Below, one piece after another: positions 21,052 to 33,645 of a stretch of 64,000 nucleotides of DNA. The stretch covers positions 101,001 to 165,000 of the forward strand of contig JAIGNY010001844.1 in NCBI GenBank assembly GCA_020152595.1, given 5' to 3'. Numbering within the stretch: position 1 is the stretch's first letter; the number at the start of each line of letters is the position of its first letter. The notes below the pieces were generated by a model. The model was not told the origin of the DNA. It searched no databases and saw only the letters and a program-made list of their open reading frames with translations. The position numbers and the translations under genes were made by a program. Source of the stretch: Chiridota heheva. Lineage: Eukaryota > Echinodermata > Holothuroidea > Apodida > Chiridotidae.

Positions 21052-21676
21052 TTACTCAATTGTGTACTCAAAAAGTGGCCCACTTTTTAAGACAAGTTTA
21101 GCATACTTTGTACTTGATAACTTATCACGGGTGTCTTGCCAGTTTTCTTGGGGAATGCCACTGTTTTCTTTCATAACTAGATCACAGCAATGAGCTGACT
21201 TGCAGTGAATAAAGCAATCCACTCAGTCTGTTCACGTACATCAGTAACAACCGAGTTCCATTTTTGACTTAACACAACCGACTTCCACTTTTGAGTTAAC
21301 ACCCATAGCGAGTGCTGATGATGTCTACCTAAAAAAGCTAAATTTGATAATGCTCTCCTCTTTTTCACAAGGTCACTTTCTGCAGAAAAATCATCGACTA
21401 TATAGAGGGTAGGTATACCTTGGTAGAGCTTGCTTATGATTTCAAGATTTTTTGCAATATATCTCCAGAGGGATCTAGAAAGAAGACATTGCAGTCGTCA
21501 GAAAGGGACTCGCGTTGTAAGTATGTTTGATTGTAAAACCAGGTGGGGCATAATATGAAAATTCTTGCAAATACATCTGAATAGCTGGTTTCTAATAGGT
21601 TCAACACATACTGCGTCTTTCCAAAGCCTGTTTTACCGCATATAATCGCAGTGTGGGGATCTCTTGGTAAGTCCAT
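21052..21676 (-). pseudogene. Polinton packaging ATPase (FtsK/HerA superfamily), two frameshifts
   Basis: ATG at 21676, stop at 21052, ~208 codons. Walker A GKTGFGKT is at residues 14-21. The first frame ends after DILQKILKS at 21434. The next frame carries the Walker B strand PTLYIVDDFSA and the sensor-like LWVLTQK (near 21300). After a second shift near 21190 the third frame runs to the C-terminus (SGPLFEYTI). The product would drive genome packaging into the capsid. A 27-bp tandem duplication (21246-21299) adds nine residues just after the sensor motif. The gene lies 19 bp from the stop of the capsid gene, as is usual in Polintons. Confidence 0.85.
21246..21299. repeat. 27-bp tandem duplication inside the ATPase gene
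   Basis: 21246-21272 and 21273-21299 differ at four positions. The length is a multiple of three, so the frame is kept and the translation reads KWKSVVLSQKWNSVV. Confidence 0.85.
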
Positions 21677-21695
21677 TTTTATATAGGTTTTACAT

Positions 21696-22964
21696 CTAAC
21701 TCCACACTCTGGCTAGACGACCGTTCTTAATAAGCAGTTGTTTATCTGAGAGAACGAAGTAGTACATAATCACTGTACCTTCATCTGCAGGAGTGCGGCA
21801 GATCTCCAGAGTCATGCCTACGCTGCCTTTACCCAGCTTACGACCGTTACCATGTAGAGCATTATCATCGGTGCTGCGCAGATTAAGAACAAGTGCGTAG
21901 TATTTTTGGAGATATGTTGATAAATCGATGAAATGTAGACCGATCTCCTTAGCAACTAAACCTACCTCAGGATTGAGGCCCTCGCCCATGGACAATCTAC
22001 CTGAGCCGAATACCTTCTTAGCCTCGTCCCAGTGCTGGTATGGGAGAACGCCTTGGGCATATAGCTGGTTAGGAACACCTTCAATGGTTACACATCGGGG
22101 TTCATGAAAGTCTCAGGTTTTCGTGTAAATCCACCACCATCATCTGGTTTGACGAACAACAGGACAACACCGCTGGTACTATGTCGAGGTAAATTCAAAA
22201 GGAAAGTCCACATGGAGCTAGTGAGGTCTAGCATTTCTCTCCGGTGCCTCTGTATATCTGTATAGTTTACCGGGTACTCATTCAACATTTTATTTCGGAT
22301 CTCTGCTGCAAGGCTTGCTTGATTCACAACATCAAATTCCAGAGTCAAGTTCTTCAGAGTGTAGGAAGCCTTGGTGTCATCGCTTGCAATGATAACCTTC
22401 TCGTTAGGTGCAAAGTATATGATGATTTAAACCAATCGTGCAGACCTGATGGGTGAAATGGGGCGTGTTCACTCATGAGACTAAAACTAATGGTATAGTA
22501 AATCTAATGCCAAAAGCTTCAGCAACCGCGTTGTCACCCTTATTATTATCAGCTGTATCACTAGCACCTACACGAATTTTCAGACAATTTTCTCTGCTTA
22601 TTCTCTGGTAGTCAGCATTATCTCTTGCGCTAGAAGAGAGACATAGGTCTGCGTAGTTGTAGAAGACATCTGCGCTGTCAAAACTCATGACAACCTCTCC
22701 TCCAAGTTCTACCTCTAGTTTGCTCACAATGTTGCGACCTATGTTGTTGACAATGGTGCGATTCTCATCGGTGCTTTTCAGAGTGATGTTGAAGGCCAGT
22801 CTGACCGTGCCTGGGACAATGACATCATACTGCTGCAGCTTCGGGAATTTGACAATCACATGATTACCTGCTGTGGCCGTTGGGGTATCAAGAGTAACTT
22901 AATTAGTTGTGCGTACACCGGTCCTTCGTGTAGGCGGTAGTTTCTTTCCGTAATTCATTGCCAT
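21696..22964 (-). pseudogene. Polinton major capsid protein (double jelly-roll)
   Basis: ATG at 22964, stop at 21696, ~423 codons. The start MAMNYGKKLPPTRRTG is followed by an in-frame TAA at 22899-22901. The first domain shows IVPGTVRLAFNITLKS, NIGRNIVSKLEVELGG and SADVFYNYADL. Frame changes occur near 22475 and 22425 and at 22088. The later segments KVIIASDD, LTLEFDVVNQASLAAEI, TSGVVLLFVKPDDGG and LRSTDDNALHG are the typical second half. In the family this protein forms the icosahedral shell. It is paired with the ATPase gene downstream and faces the integrase across 48 bp. Confidence 0.88.
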
Positions 22965-23012
22965 ATTGAATATATATATGTATATGTCTAATATAAGATA
23001 AAACTAGCAGAG
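22965..23012. promoter_or_regulatory. Divergent intergenic gap between capsid and integrase
   Basis: Only 48 bp separate the two starts. The sequence is TA-rich (TATATATATG, ATATAAG) and could hold TATA-like elements for both directions. Promoter function is inferred from position. Confidence 0.4.
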
Positions 23013-23980
23013 ATATATTATATTCCTCAGGGGTATTGGAGAGGAACTTTAGCTATGAAGAAACTTGCAAAAGCTGCAAAGGTGTCTGAAGATGAATCCC
23101 GAGCTTGGCTAAAGAAACAGGCTATGTGGCAGATCTACCTACCTCCTCCCCACTATATACCATGACCTAAGTTTGACATTTCTACACCAAATCAAGTCCA
23201 TCAAGCCAACCTCTTGTTTCTACCGCATGACAAAGGTGGACGCAAGACTTATAAATATGCACTAGTTGTGGTCGATGTTGCCAGTCGGTATAAAGAGGCT
23301 AAGCCTCTCAGTTCGAAATATTCCACAGAGGCTGCTTCTGCATTTACCCGCATCTATAACCGTAGTCCACTCGATTGGCCAAAACTACTTCAGGTGGATC
23401 CAGGGCGTGAGTTCATGGGTTCTGTAACTGATACATTGAAGAAGTATGGTGTTGAGGTGAGACGTGGAGTCCCAGACGTTCATTGTTCATCGCGATCAAG
23501 CTTTTGCAGAGCGGTGTAATCGTACACTAGCAGAACGGTTGTTCAGACATCAGTATGCTCAGGAAATGAAATTGCCTATAAGGGAGAGAGATCGACAGAA
23601 TGGGTAGAGAGATTACCTGCCGTTGTTTCAGCTTTGAATAACGAAGTCACACAACTGATTGGGAAGAGGCCTGTTAATGCTATCAAAGCTGAAATAGTGA
23701 AACAGAAACCAACATCTCCAGCTGATCGCCCTGTTGGCTTGGAGGAGCAAAATGTACCTACCGATGTTGTACTGCATTGCTATACCAACCAGGTGAGATG
23801 GAAGGAGGTCGACGTCGTGCTACAGACCCTGTGTGGTCTGTTAATGTGTATCGAATAAGACGGTCTGCTACAAAGCCTGGATAGCCTGTCCTATACTATC
23901 TCCAAGATGGTCCGGCCCGTGTATTTGTCCTTAAAGAGTTGTTGATCGTTCCTCACAACACCGAGCTCCCACCAAAATAA
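23013..23980 (+). pseudogene. Polinton integrase (retroviral-type DDE)
   Basis: About 320 codons. The expected start codon position (23013) reads ATA, directly before YYIPQGYWRGTLA; no nearby ATG in frame fits as well. TGA at 23163-23165 interrupts HYIP/PKFDIST. Catalytic core: first Asp in VVVDVASRY (23274), second Asp in LLQVDPGREFMG (23397), Glu in AERCNRTLAERL (23509). A 7-bp duplication (GTTCATTGTTCAT near 23480-23490) shifts the frame between the second Asp and the Glu; without it the D-E spacing is 35 codons. A second shift is at about 23600. The C-terminal part ends LLIVPHNTELPPK. The enzyme would join Polinton ends to host DNA. Confidence 0.85.
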
Positions 23981-24019
23981 TGCAACATGCAATTAGAGAT
24001 AAGGTTATAACGATATAAG

Positions 24020-24343
24020 ATGTCAGTACGTGCAGAGAACAAAAGCAATTGGCTGCCGCTAGATAAGAAAGAAATATGCGGAAGACTTGCTATGTATGAT
24101 CAATGCTGGCAGCACTGAGTAGTGATTAGAAATGGTAAACGTCCAATAGTACCATGCCGCAAGTGTGGGGGTAATGTTTATTCTCGGACACAACTTTGCC
24201 GTGGTTGTGGTGGTAAAAGGGTTGTGGAAGAGATGCTGCGCATTGAAAAACAAGCTCGTATAGACTTTCAAAATGTGCTTGCCGAAATGATGCTGTTGCG
24301 ACACCGGTATGATAGTATACCATCTGGTGTGACGTCCTATTAG
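24020..24343 (+). pseudogene. Polinton small zinc-ribbon-like protein K, one stop
   Basis: ATG at 24020, stop after SGVTSY at 24343, ~107 codons with one in-frame TGA near 24116. CRKCGGN and CRGCGG form a CxxC-CxxC pair with 11 residues between, a probable zinc ribbon, followed by a charged helix (VVEEMLRIEKQARIDF). It lies between integrase and PolB, so a role in replication or transcription is possible, but nothing in the sequence shows it. Confidence 0.55.
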
Positions 24344-24700
24344 AGATACAACATACTATAGTATACAAATCAGGTGCAACAACCTAATAGAGATATAAGA
24401 TACCATAGTATACAAACCCGGTGCGTAACTCTAAAACGATAACCTATTAGAGATAAGATATAACATAGCATACACATCTGGTGCGTAACTCTGATACGAT
24501 AACCAATTAGAGAAATAACATATTATAGTATACAAATCTGATACGTTTACCAATTAGAAGCATAACATACCATAGTATACAAACCCGGTGTGCAACTCTG
24601 ATACGATAACCAATTAGAGATCAGATGTAATATAGAATACAAATCTGGTGCGTAACTCTGATACGATAACCAATTAGAGAAATAACATTCTATAGTATGG
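24344..24700. repeat. ~60-bp tandem repeat upstream of PolB
   Basis: Five to six imperfect copies of GATACGATAACCAATTAGAG, then ATAACATACTATAGTATAC and AAATCTGGTGCGTAACTCT. Each copy carries the near-palindrome TATAGTATA. The last copy ends just before the PolB start. Confidence 0.9.
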
Positions 24701-24706
24701 CAGCAT

Positions 24707-27700
24707 ATGATGAATAACTTAAATAGAACTGCACTTAAAAGAGAGAGAGTCGAGGTGTTGAGAAACTATGTGGTTCAAAACAATATCCTGCTTAATGACC
24801 TATCAGGCAAAAGAGGTAATCATATTAAAAAGGACTACATAAATGCTATCATTTTTCATAGGTATACGCCAGCCCGCAGACCGCTTCCTGTACCGATTCC
24901 TGCACTGAGAGCACCGAGACCCGATGCAGTGATGCGTTCATCCGGTGGCATTCCGCGCATTCTGAGATGTTCGATTTTCTAACATGTGGATTTTCCGAAC
25001 GTCACTGATGTAAGGGCGCATTTTGACATGTTGTGCCCGCTCCGAGACTTGTTCCTGCACCGAGACCTGTGCCTGCTCCAAGATCTGTGCCTGCTCCGAG
25101 ACCTGTGTCTGCTCCAAGGTTCAGACGGGCCCCTGGGACAATTGGCAATTACCTCCGCAGCTGGCAGATGAATATCGCAGATAGACACCGATTGGAAGCT
25201 GACCCACTAGCCCTTTTGGATGATGTTTGCCCCGCAATTCACCGGAAGCTAGCAGAAGAGGTTGGAGCCCTTCGTGGATTAAAATTCCAGTTAGCACTCA
25301 GAGTGGGGCTGAAGAAGGATAATGGTGATGGAGAAACAGAATTTACAAACCCAGTATTTTGCAGCCGTCAGATCATGATGTACTGCAAGTGGGTGAGATT
25401 GATGCAGCGCTCAACAATGCTTTCCCACGCATGATAGAATCTCTTGAGCAATGGATTCAAAGAGGGTCAGGATGGATGGTGGATAGAGTGCAGGACCTCT
25501 GGATAAATATTTCCCGGTACCAACCACTACAAGGTGGGTCCTATATCTCTTTGCCGAAAGAACTCTGGCAAAAAAGACTGTCATCAATATGAAAAACCGT
25601 AATGATAACTGTCTTCGCTAAGCTCTCCGATCTGCTCTGTTTCCAGCCAAGATACATCCAGAAAGATGTAGCAGCCTCAAAAGACGGCTTAAACTTTGAA
25701 GGAATAGAGGCTCCAGCTCCACTCTCCCAGATTGGGAAGGTTGAAAAACAAAACAATCTGGCTATTAAGGCCTTCGGTTGGGATAAAGGCCCGGGGTGAC
25801 CGTTTACAGACTCAGCAAACAAGACAAGAACATCCCCAGGATTAACCTTCTAATGATTGAGAAGGCATGTAAGTTTCACTACACGTGGGTCAAAAGCCCC
25901 AGCCGCCTGCTTTTTGATCAAAGCACCCATCGAGAGCATAAGCACTTCTGTGAGAGGTGTCTACATTGCTATTCCAGGGAAGATTTGCTCGAGGCCCATA
26001 GACCTGATTGTATGGGAATTGGTCAAACAGCTCTATGTATTGACATGCCGAAAGAAGGTGAAAACAAGCTGTCCTTCCAGAACTATCACAAGCAGCTTCC
26101 AGCGCCCTACGTAATCTACGCAGATTTTGAGGCACTGACCTGTAAGATAGATGGCCCTGGATCCAACCCCGCACAATCCAATACCCAAAAGATTCAACAG
26201 CTTAAAGCATGTGGCTATGGATATTGTGGCTAAGTGTGATGGTCGTACAGAACCTCCCGTAGTATATCGAGGGCAAAATGCAGCTGAGAAGTTCCTTGAG
26301 GCTTTGCAGCAGGAAGAAATTAAGATCAAAGCAGTCCTGGCAAACCCTTGACCTATGATAATCATTAGAGAGGATTGGCGCGCATACTGGGCAGCACAGG
26401 ATTGTCATATATATAAAAAACCTCTACATGGTGACTCTGTCGGCGACCACTGCCATATCACAGGTCAGGACAGAGGTGCTGCGCACAATGCCTGCAACCT
26501 GAAGTTGCGTCTGAGCCCCCCAAAACCACAATCCCAGTTGTGTTCCATAACCTGTGGGGCTATGACTCTCATTTGATCATGCAAGCCATCAGCAAAGTGG
26601 AAGGAAAGATAACCTGCATCCCCAATAACATTGAGAAAAATATATATATCGTTCTCCCTAGGTCAGTTGAGGTTCATCGACAGCGCACAATTCCTGCTTG
26701 CGTCATTGGATAAGCTGGTTGTGGCTAACGACTCTGTTGACTTCCGTATCACAACTGGATATGAACCGAATGAAAAAGAGACAATTGTTATTGCGAAAGA
26801 GGATTTATCCCTATGAGTATATGGATTCCTGGGAACGGTTTGGGGAGTACCTACCTCCTTTTGATGCCTTCTATAGCAAGCTTATGGAGGAACATATCTC
26901 CAATGAGGATTATCAACATGCGCAGGAGGTCTGGGGAGCATTCGAATTTGATACTATGGGAGATTTTTACGACCTATACCTACGGACTGATGTGTTTCTA
27001 CTAGCTGATATCTTCGAAATATTTCGGAAGACTTGCTTTTGGCAGTATGGTCTAGATCCACAGCACTACTATACAGGCCCTGGATTATCTTGGGATGCAC
27101 TCTTGAAATATACAGGTGTAGAATTGGAACTGTTGACCGACAATGACATGCACCTGTTCTTCAAGAAAGGTATGAGAGGTGGTATTTCTATGGTATCCAA
27201 GCGCTATGCTAAAGCCAACAACCCCTATGTCTCAGGCTATGACGATTCCAAGCCTAACAATCGTTTTCTCTACCTAGATGCAAATAACCTGTATGGTTGG
27301 GCGATGAGTCAAGCACTACCCACGGGTGGATTCGAATGGGTGGATGAAGTGCCTTCGCTGGATACGCTTTCACCCGATGCAGAAAAGGGTTACATACTCG
27401 AGGTGGACCTTGAGTATCCTCAAGAGCTATACGACGTCCACAATGCATACCCACTTATTCAGGAACGTATGAAGGTTCCGAAGGAGTGGCTGTCAGATTA
27501 TCAGAAAGGGCTTCTAAACTCGTCAACTGATGTTGAAAAGTTGGTTCCCAATCTCTGTGATAAAAAGCGTTATGTTGTGCACTATCGAAATTTACAACTC
27601 TACCTCTCTCTAGGTCAGTAGGTATGAAGCTGACAAAAATACATCGTGCAATTCGGTTCAATCACAGCGAGTGGATGAAACCATACATCAGAATGAATAC

Positions 27701-28495
27701 AGAACTCCGCAAGAAGGCCAAGACCAGCTTTGAGAAGGATCTCTACAAACTGAAGAACAATAGCGTCTTTGGTAAGACTATGGAAAATCTGCGTAAGCGT
27801 GTAGATATCAAACTCGTAAGAGCCTCTGAAGATGACAAGCTTCGCCGGTGGATAGGCAGCCCCGCGTTTGCAAGGCATGTGGTTGATGATGATCTAGCTG
27901 CCCTACACATAAACAAACGTCGGCTGATGCTTGACCGACCAGTCTACGTTGGGATGTGTGTCCTGGACCTGGGTAAACATGTGATGACGACTTTTATTAC
28001 AACAACCTGAAGGAGTAATATGGGGAGCGGTGCAATCTTCTCTATACGGATACGGATAGTCTTCTACTTGGAATCCAAACCGAAGATGTGTATGCTGATA
28101 TGTGTTCTGAGTCACACCTCTATAATACGAGTGATTATCCGACAGACCACCCGCTCCACAGCACCACAAACAAAAAGGTGCTTGGCAAAATGAAAGACGA
28201 ATGTGCTGGAGTACCCATTAGCGAGTATATAGGACTTCGACCCCAAATGCCTCCATCTATCCTGAAGGAAGATGGAGGCGAGATCCTAAAAGCAAAAGGT
28301 GTTAAAAAGTATGTTGAGAGAAAAAATATACGACATCAGCTGTACAAAGAAGCACTGCATGACAGCAAGACATTTTGTCATGGTATGAATCTATTGAGAA
28401 GCGAACACCACATTATATATAGCATGCGAATGAATAAAATTTCCTTGTCACCTCTTGATACCAAGCGCTGGGTTGTGAGTGGCTACAGGGATTAA
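24707..28495 (+). pseudogene. Polinton protein-primed DNA polymerase B, multiply frameshifted
   Basis: Near full length (~1,260 codons) but spread over about ten frame segments. Start MMNNLNRTALKRERVE, then a proline-rich repeat (25033-25130). N-terminal domain: GSGWMVDRVQDLWINISRYQ and GKVEKQNNLAIKAFGWDKG. Exonuclease motif I: YVIYADFEAL (26109). A Cys/His cluster GDHCHITGQ...NACN (26446-26502) resembles an endonuclease VII-type zinc site. Polymerase motif A: YLDANNLYGWAMS (27270-27310). Motif B: KNNSVFGKTMENLRKR (27756-27803). Motif C: YTDTDS (28043-28060). Later KKVLGKMKDE; C-terminus VSGYRD. In-frame TAA before motif C (about 28017). The product would replicate the element with a protein primer; this copy cannot. 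Confidence 0.92.
25033..25130. repeat. 18-bp proline/arginine-coding repeat in PolB
   Basis: Degenerate units of CCTGCTCCGAGACCTGTG encoding PAPRPV-like hexapeptides. It sits in the low-complexity N-terminal part of the polymerase. Confidence 0.8.
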
Positions 28496-28523
28496 GCATA
28501 CAAAATAAAATATATATAAAATA

Positions 28524-28954
<431 letters not shown>

Positions 28955-28959
28955 CCTTT
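28955..28959. repeat. Target-site duplication, right copy (CCTTT)
   Basis: Partner of the copy at 8371-8375, directly after the right inverted repeat. Confidence 0.7.
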
Positions 28960-31900
28960 CCCCAGCAGCAAAGACAAACAATGTCAGCATTTATTACGGT
29001 TATTACATATATTACAAAGGATTACCATTATATTCAGATGTGTGTCACTAAAAGCATCATGTAACACCAATGGGAGTAGTTGTTATCTTGAATGTGCTGT
29101 GGAGAGGTGAAACTGTAGACAGTTTTGTGGTTTGGGAAACAAAGAAGTATATAACTTTTTGGTGTGATAGTAAATTTGTTCCCCTGTAAATCCCCCTCCC
29201 CCTCTTTTCCTAGTCCTTATTTCCTAAGGAATGTCTAGTGAATTTGTCCACCTCCCCACCCCCACCCCCTCCCTCCGGACTGATTTTACTAGGTGATTTA
29301 CAAGTGTTTTTGTACAGTTCCTTCAATTAATTTTGTGTATTGAAGTGATAAGCTAAAGCCAAAATTTGCAATGTTTATATATGGAATACAGCGTCGCTAT
29401 ACTTGTAGAATTTGACTACACGTTTTTTTGTTTTTTTTCACAGAAATTAATCCATATATAAAATTCGGCAACACCCTTTATACAAAGACGTCAGCAGCAA
29501 AGGCTGGATACTAATTACAATATAAACCTAATAACCCATGCTGCGTAATTAGGCAAACTCTCATCAGATACAATCTGGATTTTTAAGGTATGGCAATACT
29601 GACACAACTCTCATACAGTCATATAACTTTCTTTGTCTTTCTCACCTCGAGCAAATGTAGACAATTAAAACTGAGCTTTAAAAATCTGTTTTTTGTTTGT
29701 TTCAAAACACCTCGCATCATCGTTGGTCATAAAAGTTGTAGCCTATAAAATTACATCCTGTATTGATAAGCGCGGACTGTTTTTCTATAATGGAGGACCA
29801 AACTTACTGGATGGCTACGGCTTGATGGTCTGTGGGACCAAATTTCTTGGGAAAGAAGGACCGGGGGCCCAGATTTCCTAGCGGACTGTTTTTACTATGA
29901 AGGGGGACCAAATTTACTGAATGGTTACGGCCTTATTGTCTGGGGGCCCAAATTTCCATGGAAATTTAGGCTGGGGGGTCAAAATTTACTGGGGGGGGAG
30001 GAATTTACTTTTACACCGACCCTGCTTCATTCGAGGGCAGGTTGAGATGTTCCTGGTTTTAAGCAGAGCCATTTCTAATGATTGTGCGTGATTGATTATC
30101 GGTAAATCAATGTAAAATGGGTTATTCTGACCTATTTCATAATCAATTTTGGAAAAAAAGCTTAAATTTAGTCAATAATTTCTACGCTAAATAGTAGTGG
30201 GGATTAATTTACACAGTTGGTTGTAATTTTAACTAAAAATTTCTTGTTTCGCAAGTAAACAAAACTTGAACTTTGCACGAATTTTTTAACCAAGGTCAGT
30301 TTTACATTAGCGCATGAAAATACGGACTCGATTAATCAGTTAATAATCGCTGAGAAAACTCTTTCGGCGATTGTAATCTAAATTTTACTAGGCCAAAATC
30401 AACAGTTTCATCAAATTTTGTCAAACTCAAAAGATATAGGCCCTAAGTTGTAAATCCGAGTAAGACCAGAATCGTTAAAAAAATATGATTTTTGTTTTTA
30501 GCCAGTAGGCCTACCTAACGTTACTTGCTTGAACCATAAACCCACTGAAGTTAGGCCATTCAAAATTAAAGAGAGCATTACTGAGCTGAATAATAGTTAA
30601 TTACATAATGACCACATCAAGGTAGGTATCAAATTGATTGAATGTTCATTTTATATACAAATAAATTTCATATCTTTATCTGGTTATGCATGTGATTTAT
30701 ATCAAATCTAGATGTGGATTTGATCTGGGATTTATCTCTGGGATTTTTATATAGTTTTGGTTTAGGTACCGGGTGGACTTGTGGGTGTTTTCTCAACAAA
30801 GCAAGGGCTACTAAATTAAGGTTCTTTTTACACTATTTTGAATGATATAAGATCATACCTCTATACGACTGCCATAAATTGTAGATATAAATACCAAAAT
30901 TGTTGTACCTTTCAAAAAGCTTGATATTCATCTGTTCATGCTAGACTACATGGTTCTGAAGGGAATAGGTTTAAAGGCACTGTAACACAATGCAAAATTG
31001 ATCTTTTGAATGACTGCAAATACCTGCTGATATGTATTCAAGTTCATACATTATTTTATTCCATATCACCACCAAAAATACATTAAACATCAAGCTTCGT
31101 GAGGAGATAAGATTGAAATGAAATGATGTATGTTTATATTATACTCTCAGTACTATCATTAAAACTCGGAAAGTGGACATCTTCTTTGGATGTCTCAGAT
31201 TTTATCATACATTTCTATTTATGGTTTGTTACTTTTGCTGTATTTGTCTTTTCCACAATTCATTACCGATGTTTGATTTTGAATTTGCTATTATGTATTT
31301 TCACAAGGCCTCACCTTAACTAGTGAGATAAACACCTCACTCAGTAGGCACTATTTGCAAGGCAATAATTGCATATTCTTGTGTATAGCAGCCATGTAGT
31401 GGCTATAGTGTGTACTACAGTCAGATGTTATCTGACTACACCTTAACCAGCTTTTAGCTCAATGATGAGTGTAATGAATTATAAAAAAAAACCAGACATG
31501 GCTTATTCATCACACCATCAGATCATATTCTCAGACTATATGAATGATCATCCAAATGTGATTTTTCTTAATGCTTGAAATATGCCGTATACTGATAATT
31601 CACTAAATAGGTGAACTTTGTTTATGCTTGAAGACAACATTTTCATTTAAATTGTGAAACACTTTCAGGAAAATTATTATCTATGTAAGAAGCCAAATAT
31701 TGATATATTTATATGTTTATTATGTACCTGCATGCATGTAAAGCTCTATCTTCATGGAAAATTATCAAATGAGAAAAATCCAAAAAAATTGAATAACTTT
31801 TACAAAGAGTCGTGCAAACATTTTTTCTAATGAAGTAAAATGAATGAAGGCCTATACAAATTTCCATGGCAAATTTGAGACTTTCACAGGTGTGCCATCC

Positions 31901-32659
31901 CTCTTTATATTAAATTGAAGAAATACTCAAAAGAGTTTTCATCACATGATATATAACTTAAGCAATCACTATTTTGGTTTTAGTTTTTAGGAATAAAATG
32001 TGTCCACAATTCTCAATCCTGGCTAAAAATTGTAAAGCTGTTTCCAATTCTATTTTGACTAACTTGGCCTTAACTTGACTTAAACAGAATATTAATTGGT
32101 ATTATATATTATTATTAGTCAATATTATTATAATATTAATATTATTATAATATTTATTAATCTTATATATGAAAGGATCATCATGCTCAGTTCAAACATC
32201 AATTCAATGCATCCCAAATGCGGTCGGTCAATAAAAAGTTCAATATAAGCATTTCAGTACTGCTTGTCAGATGAAAGGCTACATGTAGTGTTACAGGTTA
32301 GTAGAGAGTCCTAATTTCTAGAGGTAAAAATAATACAGTGGGCTAGGTACATAAACATATGTTAATGAGATAGGCTTAAATGTAGCCACAAAAAAATGAA
32401 TGGGTGCCATGCAAAACATAAGGTTTAAGTTAAAACAAGCTTAGGTTTATAACTTAACTGAAGGGCAAATAATGCAGACCATATTTGCATTGTGTTGTGT
32501 AATTTATTCACTAGGCCTAGTTTGAATTGAATTGTAATTTGTAGCACAAAAGTTCATACCCGAATAACGCAGTGACCAAAACCGTTTAATGTATTAAGGC
32601 ATATATCTTTTTAACTCCGGCCTAAATACCTCTACACTAAGTTCTATTATAACTTCTTT
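28960..32659. other. Intergenic host DNA, no gene seen
   Basis: AT-rich. It contains a 109-bp duplication (29772-29990), G runs near 29990 and TAACGTTA at 30518. Short ORFs (29693-29881, 31123-31323) lack any recognisable domain. Confidence 0.6.
29772..29990. repeat. 109-bp tandem duplication
   Basis: Copies start GCGGACTGTTTTT at 29772 and 29881 and share ACCAAATTTACTG, GGCTACGGC or GGTTACGGC, and GGGGGCCCA blocks, with substitutions and small indels. Confidence 0.8.
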
Positions 32660-33645
32660 CCTAGTATGTGTTGTTTTTTTTTGATCAAAAGATGATGCCT
32701 ATTTTAACATACGGTTCTGAGTTATGGGGTATCATCCCCCATGAAAGTACAATGCGAGTTTACAATTCGTTTCATAAATATGTTTTAGGTTTACCACCAA
32801 ATGCCATAAATATTATAGCTCTAGGAGAGCTGGGTCGCTTTTCCTTTAAAAGTCAAACAATACTAAAGCAAACAACATATTGGTTAAGACTTCTTATTCT
32901 TGATAAAGACGGGTATCAGACTCATTGTTATGTAGAACAAAGAATATTGGTAAAAAAACAAAGGAGTGCTATCATGGGGACTGTGTGTTAAAAATATTTT
33001 GTATGAAACTGGGTTTGGTAATGTTTGGGAAGGGCAGGGAGAAGGGATTACTACACATTTCTATGAAAATTTTAAGCAGCGAGTTTTTGATATAGATAGA
33101 CAGAACTGGTTGAGTGATATTAAATCTAGAAGTTCTTTGCGTTGTTATGCACAATTTAAAACAGAAAGCTATGCAGAGCCATACCTATTATTCAATAATG
33201 TTTTTAAGTTTAAAAAGTTGGTCTCCAAACTCAGATGTGCTTGCCTTGAAATTAAAGTCAACGAAGGCCGTTATTGTAATATAACCTATGAACAGAGGTT
33301 CTGTCAGGTTTGCAATTTGAAAGAAGTTGGAGATGAATATAATTTTCTCCTAATTTGTCCATCCCTTTCTGAAATCCGCTGTAAGTTTATCCCAAAATAT
33401 TTCTTTCAGACTGCAACTAGAACAAAATGTAATATTTTATTAGCAGCTAGTTCTAAATCCATTTTTTTGCAGTTATCGCACTTTATTTTACACGCAATGG
33501 AAGCAAGACGTTTGTTTCTTTCTCTTTGATTATTGTTTGTTGTAAGAACCTCTATCATGTACCAATTAATTTATCGTTAATGTTTGTGACAAAGGCCAGA
33601 TGGCCTAGAGCACTGTAATAAATTGTATCGTATTGTATTGTTACT
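32660..33645 (+). mobile_element. 5'-truncated LINE, 3' end of ORF2 with C-terminal Cys motif
   Basis: Two frames (32668-32991 and 32966-33529) together give the end of a reverse transcriptase: PILTYGSELWGI, YNSFHKYVLGLP and LGELGRFSFKSQ, then a C-terminal zinc-like motif CQVCNLKEVGDEYNFLLICP. The stop is at 33527-33529. A short 3' UTR with GGCCAGATGGCCTAGAGCAC and AATAAA leads to a TTGTA/TATTG tail at about 33620-33645. The catalytic domain is missing. The tail differs from that of the LINE at 11163-15556, so it is another family. Confidence 0.75.
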
